In this document: positions 52,902 to 62,009 of the stretch, in pieces
Position numbering within the stretch: the stretch's first letter is position 1
How the letters are laid out: every line of letters starts with the position of its first letter
Assembly: GCF_900102875.1 (NCBI RefSeq)
Contig: NZ_FNGH01000003.1
Coordinates: 124,001-188,000 of the forward strand
Length of the DNA: 64,000 nt
Direction: 5' to 3'
From: Franzmannia pantelleriensis
GTDB taxonomy: Bacteria > Pseudomonadota > Gammaproteobacteria > Pseudomonadales > Halomonadaceae
Notes under the pieces: model-generated
Database searches by the model: none
Told to the model about the DNA's origin: nothing
Seen by the model: only the letters and a program-made list of their open reading frames with translations
Position numbers and translations under genes: made by a program

Positions 52902-53464
52902 ACGAGCGCGCCATGCTGTCACGCCTCTCATTGGGACTGGCCAGGATCGAAGAGATCGCCGCGGCAGCGCTTGCTGCCACGGTGACCTTGCTGATCCTGG
53001 TCAATATCGCCTTTCGCGCCGCGGGTAGCCCGCTCTACTGGATCAGCGAGCTGGCCATCTACGCGATGATCTGGATGACCTTCCTGATCGCCTCGGCGGT
53101 GCTCAAGCGCCGCCAAGGGATTGCCGTGACGCTGATTAGCGATGCGTTGCCGGGCCGCTCGCGGCGCTGGCTTTCGCTGTTCGTCGACCTGACCGTGCTG
53201 ACCTTCGCGCTACTCATGCTGTGGCTGTGCTGGCGTTGGTATCAGCCATTGGCGCTGTGGCGTGCCGGCTTCGATACCCAGGCCTTCCAGGGCCAGACCT
53301 TCAACTTCATCTACGCCGAGAATACCTCGACCCTGGGCATCAGGAAGTTCTGGGTGTGGTTGATCATGCCGCTGTTCGCCGTGTCGCTGACGCTGCATGG
53401 CGTCAGCAACCTGTGGCAGGCGCTGCGCGACCTGCGCGCGCCGGCCGAGGAGCCCAGCCCATGA
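52898..53464 (+). CDS. dctQ: TRAP transporter small membrane subunit DctQ
   Basis: Inner-membrane protein of 188 residues with four helices. SELAIYAMIWMTFLIASAVL is the typical DctQ signature, and FRAAGSPLYWISEL precedes it. The GTG start overlaps the dctP stop and the end overlaps dctM by four bases, so the three are one coupled unit. Confidence 0.9.
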   Translation: MNERAMLSRLSLGLARIEEIAAAALAATVTLLILVNIAFRAAGSPLYWISELAIYAMIWMTFLIASAVLKRRQGIAVTLISDALPGRSRRWLSLFVDLTVLTFALLMLWLCWRWYQPLALWRAGFDTQAFQGQTFNFIYAENTSTLGIRKFWVWLIMPLFAVSLTLHGVSNLWQALRDLRAPAEEPSP

Positions 53465-54726
53465 CCGTGGTGGTGTTTGCCCTCCTGCTGCTCGCGGCGG
53501 TGCCCATTGCGCTGGTGCTGGCGCTCACCGCGGCGTGGTATATCGCCGATTCGGGCAATACGGTGCTGTTCGAGTCCTATCCGCAGCAGCTGTTTGGTGC
53601 CATTGAGAGCTATGGACTGCTGGCAATCCCGCTGTTCATGCTGGCCGGCGAGCTGATGAATGAAGGCGGGGTGACCCGGCGGCTGATCGACCTGGCGCGC
53701 CTGCTGGTGGGAGGCTTTCGCGGTGGGCTGGCCTATATCAATCTGGTCGCCAACATGATGATGGCGGCGATCATCGGCTCGGCGGCGTCACAGATCGCGA
53801 TCATGTCGCGGGCGATGGTGCCGGCCATGGAGCGTGAGGGCTACGACAAGCCCTACAGCGCGGCGATCACTGCCGCCGGCGGTCTGCTGTCGCCGATCAT
53901 CCCGCCCTCGATGCTGTTCGTGCTGTTCGGGGTGATCGCCCAGGTACCGATCGCCGAGATGTTCATCGCTGGCATCCTGCCGGGACTGCTGCTGGGCTTC
54001 AGTTTCTTTCTGGCCATCGCCGTGGTCGGCCTGCTGCAGCAATACCCCAAGGGCAACTGGCCGACCGGCGACGAGGCGCGTCAGGCGCTGCTCATGGGGT
54101 TGCCGGCGCTGTCGATTCCGCTGATCATCATCGGTGGGATTCTGCTCGGGGTGGCGACGCCCACCGAGTCGGCGGCGCTGGCCTCACTGGCGGCGCTGCT
54201 GCTGGGCCGCCTGCTGTATGGCGAGCTCTCGCTCGGCCAGCTGCCACGGGTGCTGACGCGTACCGCGGTCAACGCCGGATTGGTGATCATGCTGATCGCC
54301 GCCGCCGGGGTGTTCGGCTGGGTGGTGACCTATGAGCGCCTGCCACAGATGGCGGCGGCGGCGATTTCGGCGCTGACCACCGACCCCTTCCTGTTCCTGC
54401 TGCTGGTGATCGGTTCGCTGCTGCTGGTGGGCATGATCATCGACGGCATCGCCGCGCTGATCCTGGTGGTGCCGATCCTGTTGCCCATTGCCACCCAGCA
54501 GTTCGACATCAGCCCCTACCAGTTCGGCGTGGTGGTGTGCCTGACCTTGGTGCTCGGCCTGCTCACGCCGCCGGTGGGGGCGGGGCTGTTCATTGCCTCG
54601 TCGATGACCGGCGCCTCGCCGCTGCGCATCTTCCGGGCTCTGATCCCATTTCTGCTCGCAACCCTGGCGACCCTGGTGCTGCTGGCCTGGCAGCCATGGC
54701 TGACCACTGGCCTGATCGGGCGCTGA
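53461..54726 (+). CDS. dctM: TRAP transporter large membrane subunit DctM
   Basis: Inner-membrane sodium-coupled permease of 421 residues with about twelve helices. IESYGLLAIPLFMLAGELMN, IIGSAASQIAIMSRAMVPAM and GGLLSPIIPPSMLFVLFGVI are hallmarks of DctM. It moves the ligand delivered by DctP. The start at 53461 overlaps dctQ (ATGA); an open frame reaching back to 53221 lies within dctQ. A strong terminator follows at 54750. Confidence 0.95.
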   Translation: MTVVVFALLLLAAVPIALVLALTAAWYIADSGNTVLFESYPQQLFGAIESYGLLAIPLFMLAGELMNEGGVTRRLIDLARLLVGGFRGGLAYINLVANMMMAAIIGSAASQIAIMSRAMVPAMEREGYDKPYSAAITAAGGLLSPIIPPSMLFVLFGVIAQVPIAEMFIAGILPGLLLGFSFFLAIAVVGLLQQYPKGNWPTGDEARQALLMGLPALSIPLIIIGGILLGVATPTESAALASLAALLLGRLLYGELSLGQLPRVLTRTAVNAGLVIMLIAAAGVFGWVVTYERLPQMAAAAISALTTDPFLFLLLVIGSLLLVGMIIDGIAALILVVPILLPIATQQFDISPYQFGVVVCLTLVLGLLTPPVGAGLFIASSMTGASPLRIFRALIPFLLATLATLVLLAWQPWLTTGLIGR

Positions 54727-54749
54727 ATAACCAACCGACCTCATAAACG

Positions 54750-54777
54750 CAACGGGCCCTGTTATCAGGGCCCGTTG
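54750..54777. terminator. Terminator between dctM and the DMT exporter
   Basis: CAACGGGCCCT-GTTATC-AGGGCCCGTTG, a perfect 11-bp stem, 23 bases after dctM. It lies between two convergent genes and may serve both. Confidence 0.8.
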
Positions 54778-54848
54778 CCGTTGGTGCCATGCTGGATTCT
54801 CCATTATGGCGATGCCGGCCCATGGAGATAACCGATAACACGATGCCA

Positions 54849-55760
54849 TCAATCTTGCCGCATGCCCATGCCTCCGCGGGGTGGGCGAGCGGCGGTTATG
54901 CTGCCCGCCACCACCAGCAGCGCCGCTACCGGGAGCCTCCAGTCCGGCGCGCTCACCCCTGCCACCACCAGGCTCAGCGTGGCCAGCACGGGCACCGCAT
55001 GGGCCAAGTGGCCGACATGATGTGCCTGGGGATCGCGCATGGCGCGATCCCAGGCCAGCATGGCAATCCCGTAGGGGCCCATTCCCAGAGCGGCGGTCAC
55101 CAGCAGCGTCTCCTGTGAGGGCATGGAGATGGTGCCCTCAAGGGCCAGGCTGGCGATGCCGGTCATTACGCTGGCGATCAGAAGCAGGTGGGGCATACGC
55201 TCACCCAGGTGCCAGGCAGGCACCTGGCAGGCCAGGGAGTAGAGCGCCCAGCACAGTGCCGCGACCGCAGCCAGCAGGTAGCCGCTCCAGGCGCCTGACA
55301 CGCCGCCGGACAGCGCCTGGGGGGCCACCAGCAGCGCTGCGCCGCTGAAGGCCAGAAGCGCCCCGGCCAGGGTGGTGGCCGGCAGCCGCCCCAGCGCCAG
55401 CCGCCGGCTGGCCAGCAGGAACAGTACCGGCCAGGCGTAGAGGATCAGCGACGCCTCTGCAGCGGGTGCCAGGCTGAAGGCGGTAAAGCTGGCGCACACC
55501 GCGCCGACGATCAGTAGCGCCACTCCCAGATAGATCAGTGCTTCCTTGACGTTACGCTTTGCGTTGGGGTTACGACCCTGGCGGGCCATCGGCAGGGTGC
55601 CCAGCGCCCCGGCGAGCAGGGCCAGGGCCGATAGACGCAGCGGCGGCAGCGCTTCGGCCTGGGTGACCAGCAGTGGCACCAACGCCCACAGCACCACCGC
55701 AAGCGCCGCGGCACCGCCGCCAAGCCAGGGCAAGTGAAGGAGTCGGGTGTTCAGCAGCAT
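54849..55760 (-). CDS. DMT-family exporter, YddG-like
   Basis: Inner-membrane transporter of 303 residues with about ten helices and two EamA halves (WALVPLLVTQAEALPPLRL opens the first; SGYLLAAVAALCWALYSLAC the second). The ASFTAFSLAPAAEASLILYA block recalls YddG-type aromatic amino acid exporters. ATG 55760 has GGAG nine bases upstream. It is divergent from a LysR regulator that probably controls it, the usual pairing for an amino acid or metabolite exporter. Confidence 0.8.
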   Translation of the reverse strand: MLLNTRLLHLPWLGGGAAALAVVLWALVPLLVTQAEALPPLRLSALALLAGALGTLPMARQGRNPNAKRNVKEALIYLGVALLIVGAVCASFTAFSLAPAAEASLILYAWPVLFLLASRRLALGRLPATTLAGALLAFSGAALLVAPQALSGGVSGAWSGYLLAAVAALCWALYSLACQVPAWHLGERMPHLLLIASVMTGIASLALEGTISMPSQETLLVTAALGMGPYGIAMLAWDRAMRDPQAHHVGHLAHAVPVLATLSLVVAGVSAPDWRLPVAALLVVAGSITAARPPRGGMGMRQD

Positions 55761-55849
55761 GGCCATGTTCTCCGTGCAGGTGGTGAATGGGGGCTAGGGA
55801 TGACACCGTCATGCTATTCGTTGCAGAATCATCACAATAACGATCTTTA

Positions 55850-55866
55850 TTGATAATATTCATCAA
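55850..55866. promoter_or_regulatory. LysR-type operator between exporter and regulator
   Basis: TTGATAATATTCATCAA is a near-perfect palindrome of the T-N11-A form bound by LysR regulators. It lies 16 bases before the LysR start, in the divergent gap, where it could control both genes. Confidence 0.6.
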
Positions 55867-55881
55867 GGATCATGATGATAT

Positions 55882-56751
55882 ATGCGCGCCTCGACCCTCG
55901 ACCTGAGCCTGCTTCGTACCCTGGTGGCGATCGCTGATACGGGCAGCGTCACTGCAGCTGCGCGGCGTCTGGCCTATACCCAGTCCACGGTCAGCATGCA
56001 GCTGAGCCGGCTCGAGGCGTCGTTGGGCGTAACGCTCCACGAGAAGAAGGGACGGCGGATCCGCTTTACCGCCGACGGCGAGCGGTTGCTGGACCACGCC
56101 CGGCGTCTGCTGACGCTGAACGATGAGGCGCTGACCGACATGCGCGCCAAGCGCGTCACCGGCGCGCTGAACCTGGGCATACCCGAGGACTACGCCAGCC
56201 TGCTGACCTCGGTGTTCTCCTGGTTTCACCAGCTCTATCCTGAAGTGAGCCTGCAGGTGATCTGTGGCACCAGCGTCGATCTGGTCGAACGGGTGCGTGA
56301 CGGCGAGCTGGACCTGGCGCTGGTGACTCGCCAGCGTCGCTCGCCAGGGGGTGAAGTGATCCGCCGTGAGCCGCTGGCCTGGGCCGTGGGGCTTGAGCGC
56401 CAGCCACCGCTCTCCGACCCGCTGCCGCTGGCCCTCTACTCGCAGGGCGCCGACCTGTTCCGCGAGGTAGCCGAGCAGGCACTGGCCGAGGCGGGGCGCG
56501 ACTGGCGAGTGGCTTACACCAGCCAATCCATGGCCGGGCTGGGGCCGGTGGTGCAAGCGGGGTTGGCGATCGTGGTGGTCACGCGCAGCATGCTGGGGCC
56601 CCAGTTGCGCGCGCTGGAGGAGGTGAGTGGGCTGCCACGCCTTCCGACCATTGAACTGGCACTGCATCGTGCCGCCCGCCGGCCCACCGAGCCCGCTCGC
56701 CGCCTGGCCGAGCTGATACGCGAGGAGCTATCGCCCAGCGACGCGGGCTGA
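55882..56751 (+). CDS. LysR-family transcriptional regulator
   Basis: Regulator of 289 residues. The helix-turn-helix reads [20 protein letters not shown], then [20 protein letters not shown]. The C-terminal effector domain starts near [19 protein letters not shown] and is of the periplasmic-binding fold. It is divergent from the DMT exporter with a palindromic site between them. The form is close to regulators of exporter genes, but the effector is unknown. Confidence 0.9.
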   Translation: MRASTLDLSLLRTLVAIADTGSVTAAARRLAYTQSTVSMQLSRLEASLGVTLHEKKGRRIRFTADGERLLDHARRLLTLNDEALTDMRAKRVTGALNLGIPEDYASLLTSVFSWFHQLYPEVSLQVICGTSVDLVERVRDGELDLALVTRQRRSPGGEVIRREPLAWAVGLERQPPLSDPLPLALYSQGADLFREVAEQALAEAGRDWRVAYTSQSMAGLGPVVQAGLAIVVVTRSMLGPQLRALEEVSGLPRLPTIELALHRAARRPTEPARRLAELIREELSPSDAG

Positions 56752-56867
56752 GCATGGCCGGCGGGGCGCAGAGGCCGAGGCGAGCGACAATAGGTCGAAA
56801 GTCTCAATTCCGAGCGTTACACTCGGGTTTTGGCCGTGAATGCCTCTCGTCAGCGACCGGAGCCGCC

Positions 56868-58361
56868 ATGTTTCCCGAGTTCACCCTGCGCTATGCGCGC
56901 TTTCCCGAACATTTCCATGTCCGCTTCGATCCGGTGCCGGTCAAGGCGCCGCGACTGGTGGCGTTCAATCGACCGCTGGCGGAAGAGCTCGGCTTCGATC
57001 TGAGCGCCTTCGACGAGGTGCAGGCGACCGAGTGGTTCGCCGGCAACCGCGTGCCTGAGGGGGCGGCGCCGCTGGCTCAGGCCTATGCCGGCCACCAGTT
57101 CGGTCACTTCAACCCGCGACTGGGCGATGGCCGGGCGGTACTGCTCGGCGAGGTGACCGACCGCGATGGTCGGCTACGCGATATTCAGCTCAAGGGGGCC
57201 GGCTGCACGCCGTTCTCCCGCGGGGGCGATGGTCGAGCGCCGCTGGGACCGGTACTGCGCGAGTATCTGATCAGCGAGGCGATGCAGGTGCTGGGCGTAC
57301 CCACTACCCGGGCGTTGGCGGCGGTCACCACCGGTGAGCGGGTAATCCGTGACGTACCGGTCCCCGGTGCGGTGCTGACCCGCGTGGCTTCCAGTCATCT
57401 GCGTATCGGCACCTTCCAGTATTTCGCCGCGCGTGGCGACAACGACGCCCTGAGGCAGCTCGCCGATCACGCCATCGAGCGTCACTTTCCGACACTTGCC
57501 GACATCGAGACGCCAGGGAAGCGCTATCTGGCACTGTTCGAGGCGGTGCTGGCGCGCCAGGCGGCGCTGGTGGCCAAGTGGATGGGGCTTGGCTTCATTC
57601 ATGGGGTGATGAACACCGATAACGCCTCGATTGCCGGCGAGACCATCGACTACGGCCCCTGCGCCTTCATGGAGCGCTATGATCCGGCCACGGTGTTCAG
57701 CTCCATCGATGAGGGTGGCCGCTACGCCTATACCAATCAGCCGTGGATTGCGCAGTGGAACCTGGCACGCTTTGCCGAGACGCTGCTGCCGCTGATCGAT
57801 GACGACCAGCAGCGCGCCATCGACAGTGCGACCGAGGTGCTCAAAACGTATACGGCGCTGTACGAAGCCGAGTGGCTGGCGGTGCTGCGCGCCAAGCTGG
57901 GCCTTGGCGAGACGGCGGCCAGTCGTGACGAGGCGGATCGCGAGCTCGCCGACTCGCTGCTCGAGGCAATGCAGGCCGGACGCGCTGACTTCACCCTCAC
58001 GTTTCGACGGCTTTGCGATGCCGCCGAGGGTGACGCGCATGACCACGAGTTGCTGGCGCTGTTCGAACGCAGCGAGCCGATCCAGGCCTGGCTGGCCGAG
58101 TGGCGCCAGCGGCTGGTGCAGGAAGACGCCGAGGCCGGCGAGATCGCGCAGCAGATGCGGGCGGTCAATCCGGCCTATATCCCGCGCAATCATCGCGTCG
58201 AGGAGGCGTTGGCCGCGGCCATCGATGACCAGGACTTCGGGCCCTTCGAGCGGCTGATGGCGGTGTTGGCGAGGCCCTTCGAGGAGCGCCCCGAGGACGC
58301 CGACTACGCACAGCCGGCGCCATCTACCGCGCGGGTGTTTCGCACCTTCTGCGGAACCTAG
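56868..58361 (+). CDS. selO: Protein adenylyltransferase SelO (YdiU family)
   Basis: Pseudokinase-fold enzyme of 497 residues that transfers AMP from ATP to Ser, Thr or Tyr of target proteins, linked to oxidative stress. Conserved blocks are [57 protein letters not shown] and the metal region [20 protein letters not shown]. It ends RTFCGT with the conserved C-terminal cysteine. CGGAG lies five bases before ATG 56868; the frame's earlier start at 56754 has no site. Its last four bases overlap the convergent gene. Confidence 0.95.
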   Translation: MFPEFTLRYARFPEHFHVRFDPVPVKAPRLVAFNRPLAEELGFDLSAFDEVQATEWFAGNRVPEGAAPLAQAYAGHQFGHFNPRLGDGRAVLLGEVTDRDGRLRDIQLKGAGCTPFSRGGDGRAPLGPVLREYLISEAMQVLGVPTTRALAAVTTGERVIRDVPVPGAVLTRVASSHLRIGTFQYFAARGDNDALRQLADHAIERHFPTLADIETPGKRYLALFEAVLARQAALVAKWMGLGFIHGVMNTDNASIAGETIDYGPCAFMERYDPATVFSSIDEGGRYAYTNQPWIAQWNLARFAETLLPLIDDDQQRAIDSATEVLKTYTALYEAEWLAVLRAKLGLGETAASRDEADRELADSLLEAMQAGRADFTLTFRRLCDAAEGDAHDHELLALFERSEPIQAWLAEWRQRLVQEDAEAGEIAQQMRAVNPAYIPRNHRVEEALAAAIDDQDFGPFERLMAVLARPFEERPEDADYAQPAPSTARVFRTFCGT

Positions 58362-59059
58362 CCGACCAACCCCCATTTGCGGGCCGCGACCAGGCACTCC
58401 TCCATCAATGCCAGCACGGTCGCCAGCTGACTCTCGTGAAGGATCAGCTGGGTGTCGCCGCTTTCGGCATCGGTGGGTGGGGTGACGATGGCGAATTCGC
58501 CCTCCTCGAGGTGAAACTCATGGATCTCGCGGATGCCCTCTGGGGTATCGCAGCGGCTGGCGCGGTAGGAGTCGTCTTCACCGTAGGTCAGCCGGTGGTA
58601 GACCTTGAAGAAGGTATACAGCGATAGTCCCCTGGCGAACTCTGGCCAGTGAGCGGGGTTGTGGCGCGTCTCGTCATCGACCGACTGACCCTGCGCCTCG
58701 GCGGCGGCGATCGCCTCGGCGAGCGGGGTGGCAAGCAGTGAGCCGCTAGAGGAGGGGAGTTGGTCACCCCGTTCGGTTGCGCGCTGGTAGCGCTCGGCCA
58801 CTGCCTGGGCGTCGGCCAGCGCGCCGATCCGATGTTCGCTATGCGCCAGCGCGGAGGGTTCCGCGTTGCCATTCTCCCAGCCGTGAATGACCCGGAGCAA
58901 CAGCTGACCCTTGCGCAGCGGGGCCTCGAACAGCGCCTTTAGCGCCACGACCAGGTGCAGCTGGCGCTCCATGGCGTCGTTTTCGAAGGCGCTGTAGGGC
59001 TCGGCGAATAGCGCGTGCAAGCGGCCTGGGGCGTGTTCCTTGGCTTCCTTGAAATGCAT
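58358..59059 (-). CDS. Hypothetical protein
   Basis: Cytoplasmic-looking protein of 233 residues that I do not recognise. No signal peptide or membrane helix is seen. It is acidic, with a helical N-terminal half ([20 protein letters not shown]) and a C-terminal part with [18 protein letters not shown] and [19 protein letters not shown] and codon use match the chromosome. It overlaps the convergent selO by four bases. The start has only a weak ribosome site. Confidence 0.6.
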   Translation of the reverse strand: MHFKEAKEHAPGRLHALFAEPYSAFENDAMERQLHLVVALKALFEAPLRKGQLLLRVIHGWENGNAEPSALAHSEHRIGALADAQAVAERYQRATERGDQLPSSSGSLLATPLAEAIAAAEAQGQSVDDETRHNPAHWPEFARGLSLYTFFKVYHRLTYGEDDSYRASRCDTPEGIREIHEFHLEEGEFAIVTPPTDAESGDTQLILHESQLATVLALMEECLVAARKWGLVG

Positions 59060-59256
59060 GGTGCAGTCTCGGTGGCGGTGAGTCTTGTTGTCGGCATCGC
59101 ACCTGCAGGCGCGGCAGCATCATTCGTCCATCACATTAGTATCGGCTGCATCGGGCGTCGACTTGAATCGGTCGGCGGCGATTTTGACTTCCAAGAGGAT
59201 GCGACCGATGATGGCCGTCCCGGCCTACGGCCGGGCACACAACCCAACGATTCACT

Positions 59257-59352
59257 GTCGCCAGGGGAGTCCCACCGCACGCGCGGGGGCTGAGAGGGCC
59301 ATGCGCCGACCCTGGAACCTGATCCGGTTCAAACCGGCGGAGGAAGTGCGAC
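59257..59352 (+). ncRNA. TPP riboswitch (THI element)
   Basis: The conserved thi-box parts are present: GGGGAGTCCC, GGGGGCTGAGAGGG, ACCCTGGAACCTGATCCGG, and ACCGGCGGAGGAAG. GTCGC (59257-59261) and GCGAC (59348-59352) form the closing P1 stem. The ATG of the transporter follows at once at 59353, and the GGAGG ribosome site lies inside the 3' part of the aptamer. Thiamine pyrophosphate binding should therefore hide the ribosome site directly. Confidence 0.95.
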
Positions 59353-60753
59353 ATGCCCTATCTGACGTCTGCCGTGCTCGGTGCGGCGCTGCTGTGCTTT
59401 GCTTACCTTGGCCTGCGCGCGCGCCGCGCCGATGGCCCCCTCGATGACTATGTGACGGCGCGTAATTCCCAGGGCGCCCAGACCCTGGGGCTGTCGTTTC
59501 TGGCTTCGAGCATGGGCGCCTGGATCCTGTTTGCGCCTCCCGAGATCGGCGCTTTTGTCGGTCCGCTGGCGCTGGCGGGCTATGCCATCGGCTCGTCTCT
59601 CCCTTTTATCGTGCTGGGCCTGTATGGCCCGGCAATCCGCCAGCGCCTGCCTGAGGGGCGCAGCATCGGCGAGTTTGCCGAGGCGTGCTACGGGGTCGGT
59701 GTGCGACGCTGGGTGTCGCTGGTCTCGGTGGCCTATATGGCCTGTTTCCTGGCCGCCGAGCTCACGGCCATCGGCGCGATTGCCGCGTTACTCTCGGATG
59801 TTCCACCTTCCCTGGTGGTGATTGGGGTGGCGCTGGTGACGCTGCTGTATACCGCGCTGGGCGGGCTGCGTGCGAGCCTCGCCACCGATCGCTGGCAGGC
59901 CTGGCTGCTGCTGGTGCTGTTGGTTTTGGTGGGCGGCGTGGCCCTATGGCGGTTGCCGGAGATGCCGGCGGGTGCAGCGCTGCCGAGCGCGCCACTGGGC
60001 AATTCGCTGTCGGTGGCGCTGACGTTGGTGATCGCGGTCACCGCGGCCAACCTGTTCCACCAGGGCTACTGGCAGCGTGTGTGGTCGGCTCGCGATGACC
60101 GCGCGCTGGGGCAGGGGGCCTGGCTGGGCGCGGGTATCTGCGTGGTGGTGGTGATGCTGATTGGCGGGCTCGGCATGCTGGCGGCGATGAGCGGCATCGC
60201 CCTCGGCGAACCGCCGATCCCGTTCTTTGCACTGCTGGCCGAGGCGCCGGCCTGGCTGGCGCTGCCGGCCCTGGTGCTGGCGGTGACCCTGGTGGCGTCG
60301 AGCGTGGATACCCTGCAGAACGGCATCGCCTCGCTGGTGGTGGCGGATGCCGGCAAACCGGGGTTGTCGATTGGCGGCGCACGGCTGGCCACGGTGGCGC
60401 TGATGGTGCCGGTGGTGGCCGTGGCCCTGCAGGGCTACTCGGTACTGCGGCTGTTCCTGATCGCCGATCTACTGTGCGCGGCCATTGTGGTGCCGGTATT
60501 GCTGGGACTGTGGCGGCGCATGAGCCCGCTGGCCGCGGTGGCCGGTGGCATTGCCGGCATGCTCGGCGCCGTGGTGCCGGGCTGGGTCGCTTCCGGTAGC
60601 CTGAGCGCGGGCCTGCTGGCAGCGAGCTTCCCCGACAGCATTCCCACTCTGGCGCCATTCCTCGGCGCGCTGCTGGCCTCGACCCTGGTCAGCCTGCTGA
60701 TTGCCTGGCGCCGCCCCTCTCACTTCTCCCGCATGCCAAGGAGCGCTTCATGA
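59353..60753 (+). CDS. Sodium:solute symporter, likely thiamine-precursor transporter (ThiV-like)
   Basis: Inner-membrane SSS-family symporter of 466 residues with about thirteen helices. LDDYVTARNSQGAQTLGLSF, SSMGAWILFAPPEIGAFVG and YTALGGLRASLATDRWQAW are typical. A TPP riboswitch ends at its start codon and tenA overlaps its stop, so thiamine or hydroxymethylpyrimidine is the expected substrate, as proposed for ThiV. The assignment of substrate is by context. Confidence 0.85.
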   Translation: MPYLTSAVLGAALLCFAYLGLRARRADGPLDDYVTARNSQGAQTLGLSFLASSMGAWILFAPPEIGAFVGPLALAGYAIGSSLPFIVLGLYGPAIRQRLPEGRSIGEFAEACYGVGVRRWVSLVSVAYMACFLAAELTAIGAIAALLSDVPPSLVVIGVALVTLLYTALGGLRASLATDRWQAWLLLVLLVLVGGVALWRLPEMPAGAALPSAPLGNSLSVALTLVIAVTAANLFHQGYWQRVWSARDDRALGQGAWLGAGICVVVVMLIGGLGMLAAMSGIALGEPPIPFFALLAEAPAWLALPALVLAVTLVASSVDTLQNGIASLVVADAGKPGLSIGGARLATVALMVPVVAVALQGYSVLRLFLIADLLCAAIVVPVLLGLWRRMSPLAAVAGGIAGMLGAVVPGWVASGSLSAGLLAASFPDSIPTLAPFLGALLASTLVSLLIAWRRPSHFSRMPRSAS

Positions 60754-61436
60754 GCACGCTCGAGCAATACCACGACTGGGCCGCGGGGCGTACTGCGTCG
60801 CGCGTCAGCGACTGGCTGAAAGAGATCAGCGAGCCGGACTGGACGGCCACCGTCGAGCATCCGCTGTTCGATGCCCTGGCCGAGGCGCGCCTGCCGGAAG
60901 CCGAGTTTGCCGCCTACATGGTGCAGGACTACGGCTTCGTCGATCCTTTCACGGCACTGATCGGCCATGCCATCGGGCATGCCCCGAGCATGGGCGACCG
61001 GGTGGTGCTGGGGCAGTTCATGGGTATGTTGACCAGCGACGAGAACAGCACCTTCCAGCGCACCTTCGAGACCTTTGGCGTGGCTGGGCAGGCGCCCGAC
61101 TATCTGCCCGAGACGCGGGCGTTTCAGCAGCTGCTGCGCGACACCGGCCAGCGCGGCGGTTATGCCGAGATGCTGGCGGTGCTGGTGGTGACCGAGTGGC
61201 TGTATCTCGGCTGGGCGACGCGCATTACCCGCGCCGAGAGCCTGCATCCGCTCTACGCCGAGTGGATCGACCTGCACGACAGCGCGGCTTTTCAGGACTT
61301 CGTGGCCTGGCTGCGCCGGCGCCTCGACGAAGAGGCGGCGCAGCTCGACCCGGCCGGTTTTGCCGCCATGGCCGCGCGCTTTCGCGACACGGTGACCAAG
61401 GAGCGCGCCTTCCATGACGCGGTCCATTCGCGCTAA
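60750..61436 (+). CDS. tenA: TenA-family thiaminase II-like protein
   Basis: Haem-oxygenase-fold enzyme of 228 residues that hydrolyses aminopyrimidine breakdown products of thiamine for salvage. HPLFDALAEARLPEAEFAAY, MVQDYGFVDPFTALIGHAI and LAVLVVTEWLYLGWATRI match the family. At the site where TenA_C enzymes have the active cysteine (near VVTEWLY) there is none, so it belongs to the TenA_E type that relies on glutamate. The start overlaps the transporter stop (ATGA), putting it under the same riboswitch. Confidence 0.9.
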   Translation: MSTLEQYHDWAAGRTASRVSDWLKEISEPDWTATVEHPLFDALAEARLPEAEFAAYMVQDYGFVDPFTALIGHAIGHAPSMGDRVVLGQFMGMLTSDENSTFQRTFETFGVAGQAPDYLPETRAFQQLLRDTGQRGGYAEMLAVLVVTEWLYLGWATRITRAESLHPLYAEWIDLHDSAAFQDFVAWLRRRLDEEAAQLDPAGFAAMAARFRDTVTKERAFHDAVHSR

Positions 61437-61471
61437 GTGGTACTCCTGTGTTGACGGGCCAAGCCGGGAGG

Positions 61472-61843
61472 TTAGAGGTGGCCTTCCATCATGCCCGACA
61501 TTCCCATCATGCCGATTGTGCCGAACAGTATGCCGCCCGCGGCAACGGCCAGATAGATCAGGATCAGGACACCGAAGATGGTGAAGTAGGTCTTGAGTTT
61601 GCTCAGGGCGAACTTCATGTCACGCGGGTCGCCGCTCTCGAAGACCCTCCCGGCAGTGCTGGCCGCCTGCATCAGCACCCAGCCGGCCCAGATGGGGATC
61701 CAGGCCACGAGCAGGCCGATGATGGAGAGGGCGGTAAGAATACCGGAGAGGATCAGCATCACCCCGGTCAGCTGCATCCAGAACTTGCCGCGGTAGAGTG
61801 GCTCGATGAGGTCACGTACCAGCTCATGAGAGTTGTTGTCCAT
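61472..61843 (-). CDS. Small inner-membrane protein, DUF5362-like
   Basis: Protein of 123 residues with three hydrophobic segments: FWMQLTGVMLILSGILTALS, IIGLLVAWIPIWAGWVLMQA and YFTIFGVLILIYLAVAAGGI. A methionine- and glycine-rich tail (GMMGMSGMMEGHL) ends it. The layout fits the DUF5362 family of unknown function. It is convergent with tenA and divergent from ilvD. Confidence 0.65.
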   Translation of the reverse strand: MDNNSHELVRDLIEPLYRGKFWMQLTGVMLILSGILTALSIIGLLVAWIPIWAGWVLMQAASTAGRVFESGDPRDMKFALSKLKTYFTIFGVLILIYLAVAAGGILFGTIGMMGMSGMMEGHL

Positions 61844-62009
61844 GTCACGTTCCTTGGCGGGTTGCGAGATAGGTCGAAGCGACCGACACTCTAGCAGCCG
61901 ATCAGTCCCCGTACCCCGTTCCGATGCACAGGAAGCCGCTGGTTGTCAGCGCTTGAATTGAGCGCCACTCTCTAGATGTCTTCCCGATTACTGAAGAGGA
62001 AAGTGTTAC

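Noticed and set aside
57174-58397. 407-codon minus-strand frame over selO
   Set aside because: Antisense shadow of a well-supported selO gene.
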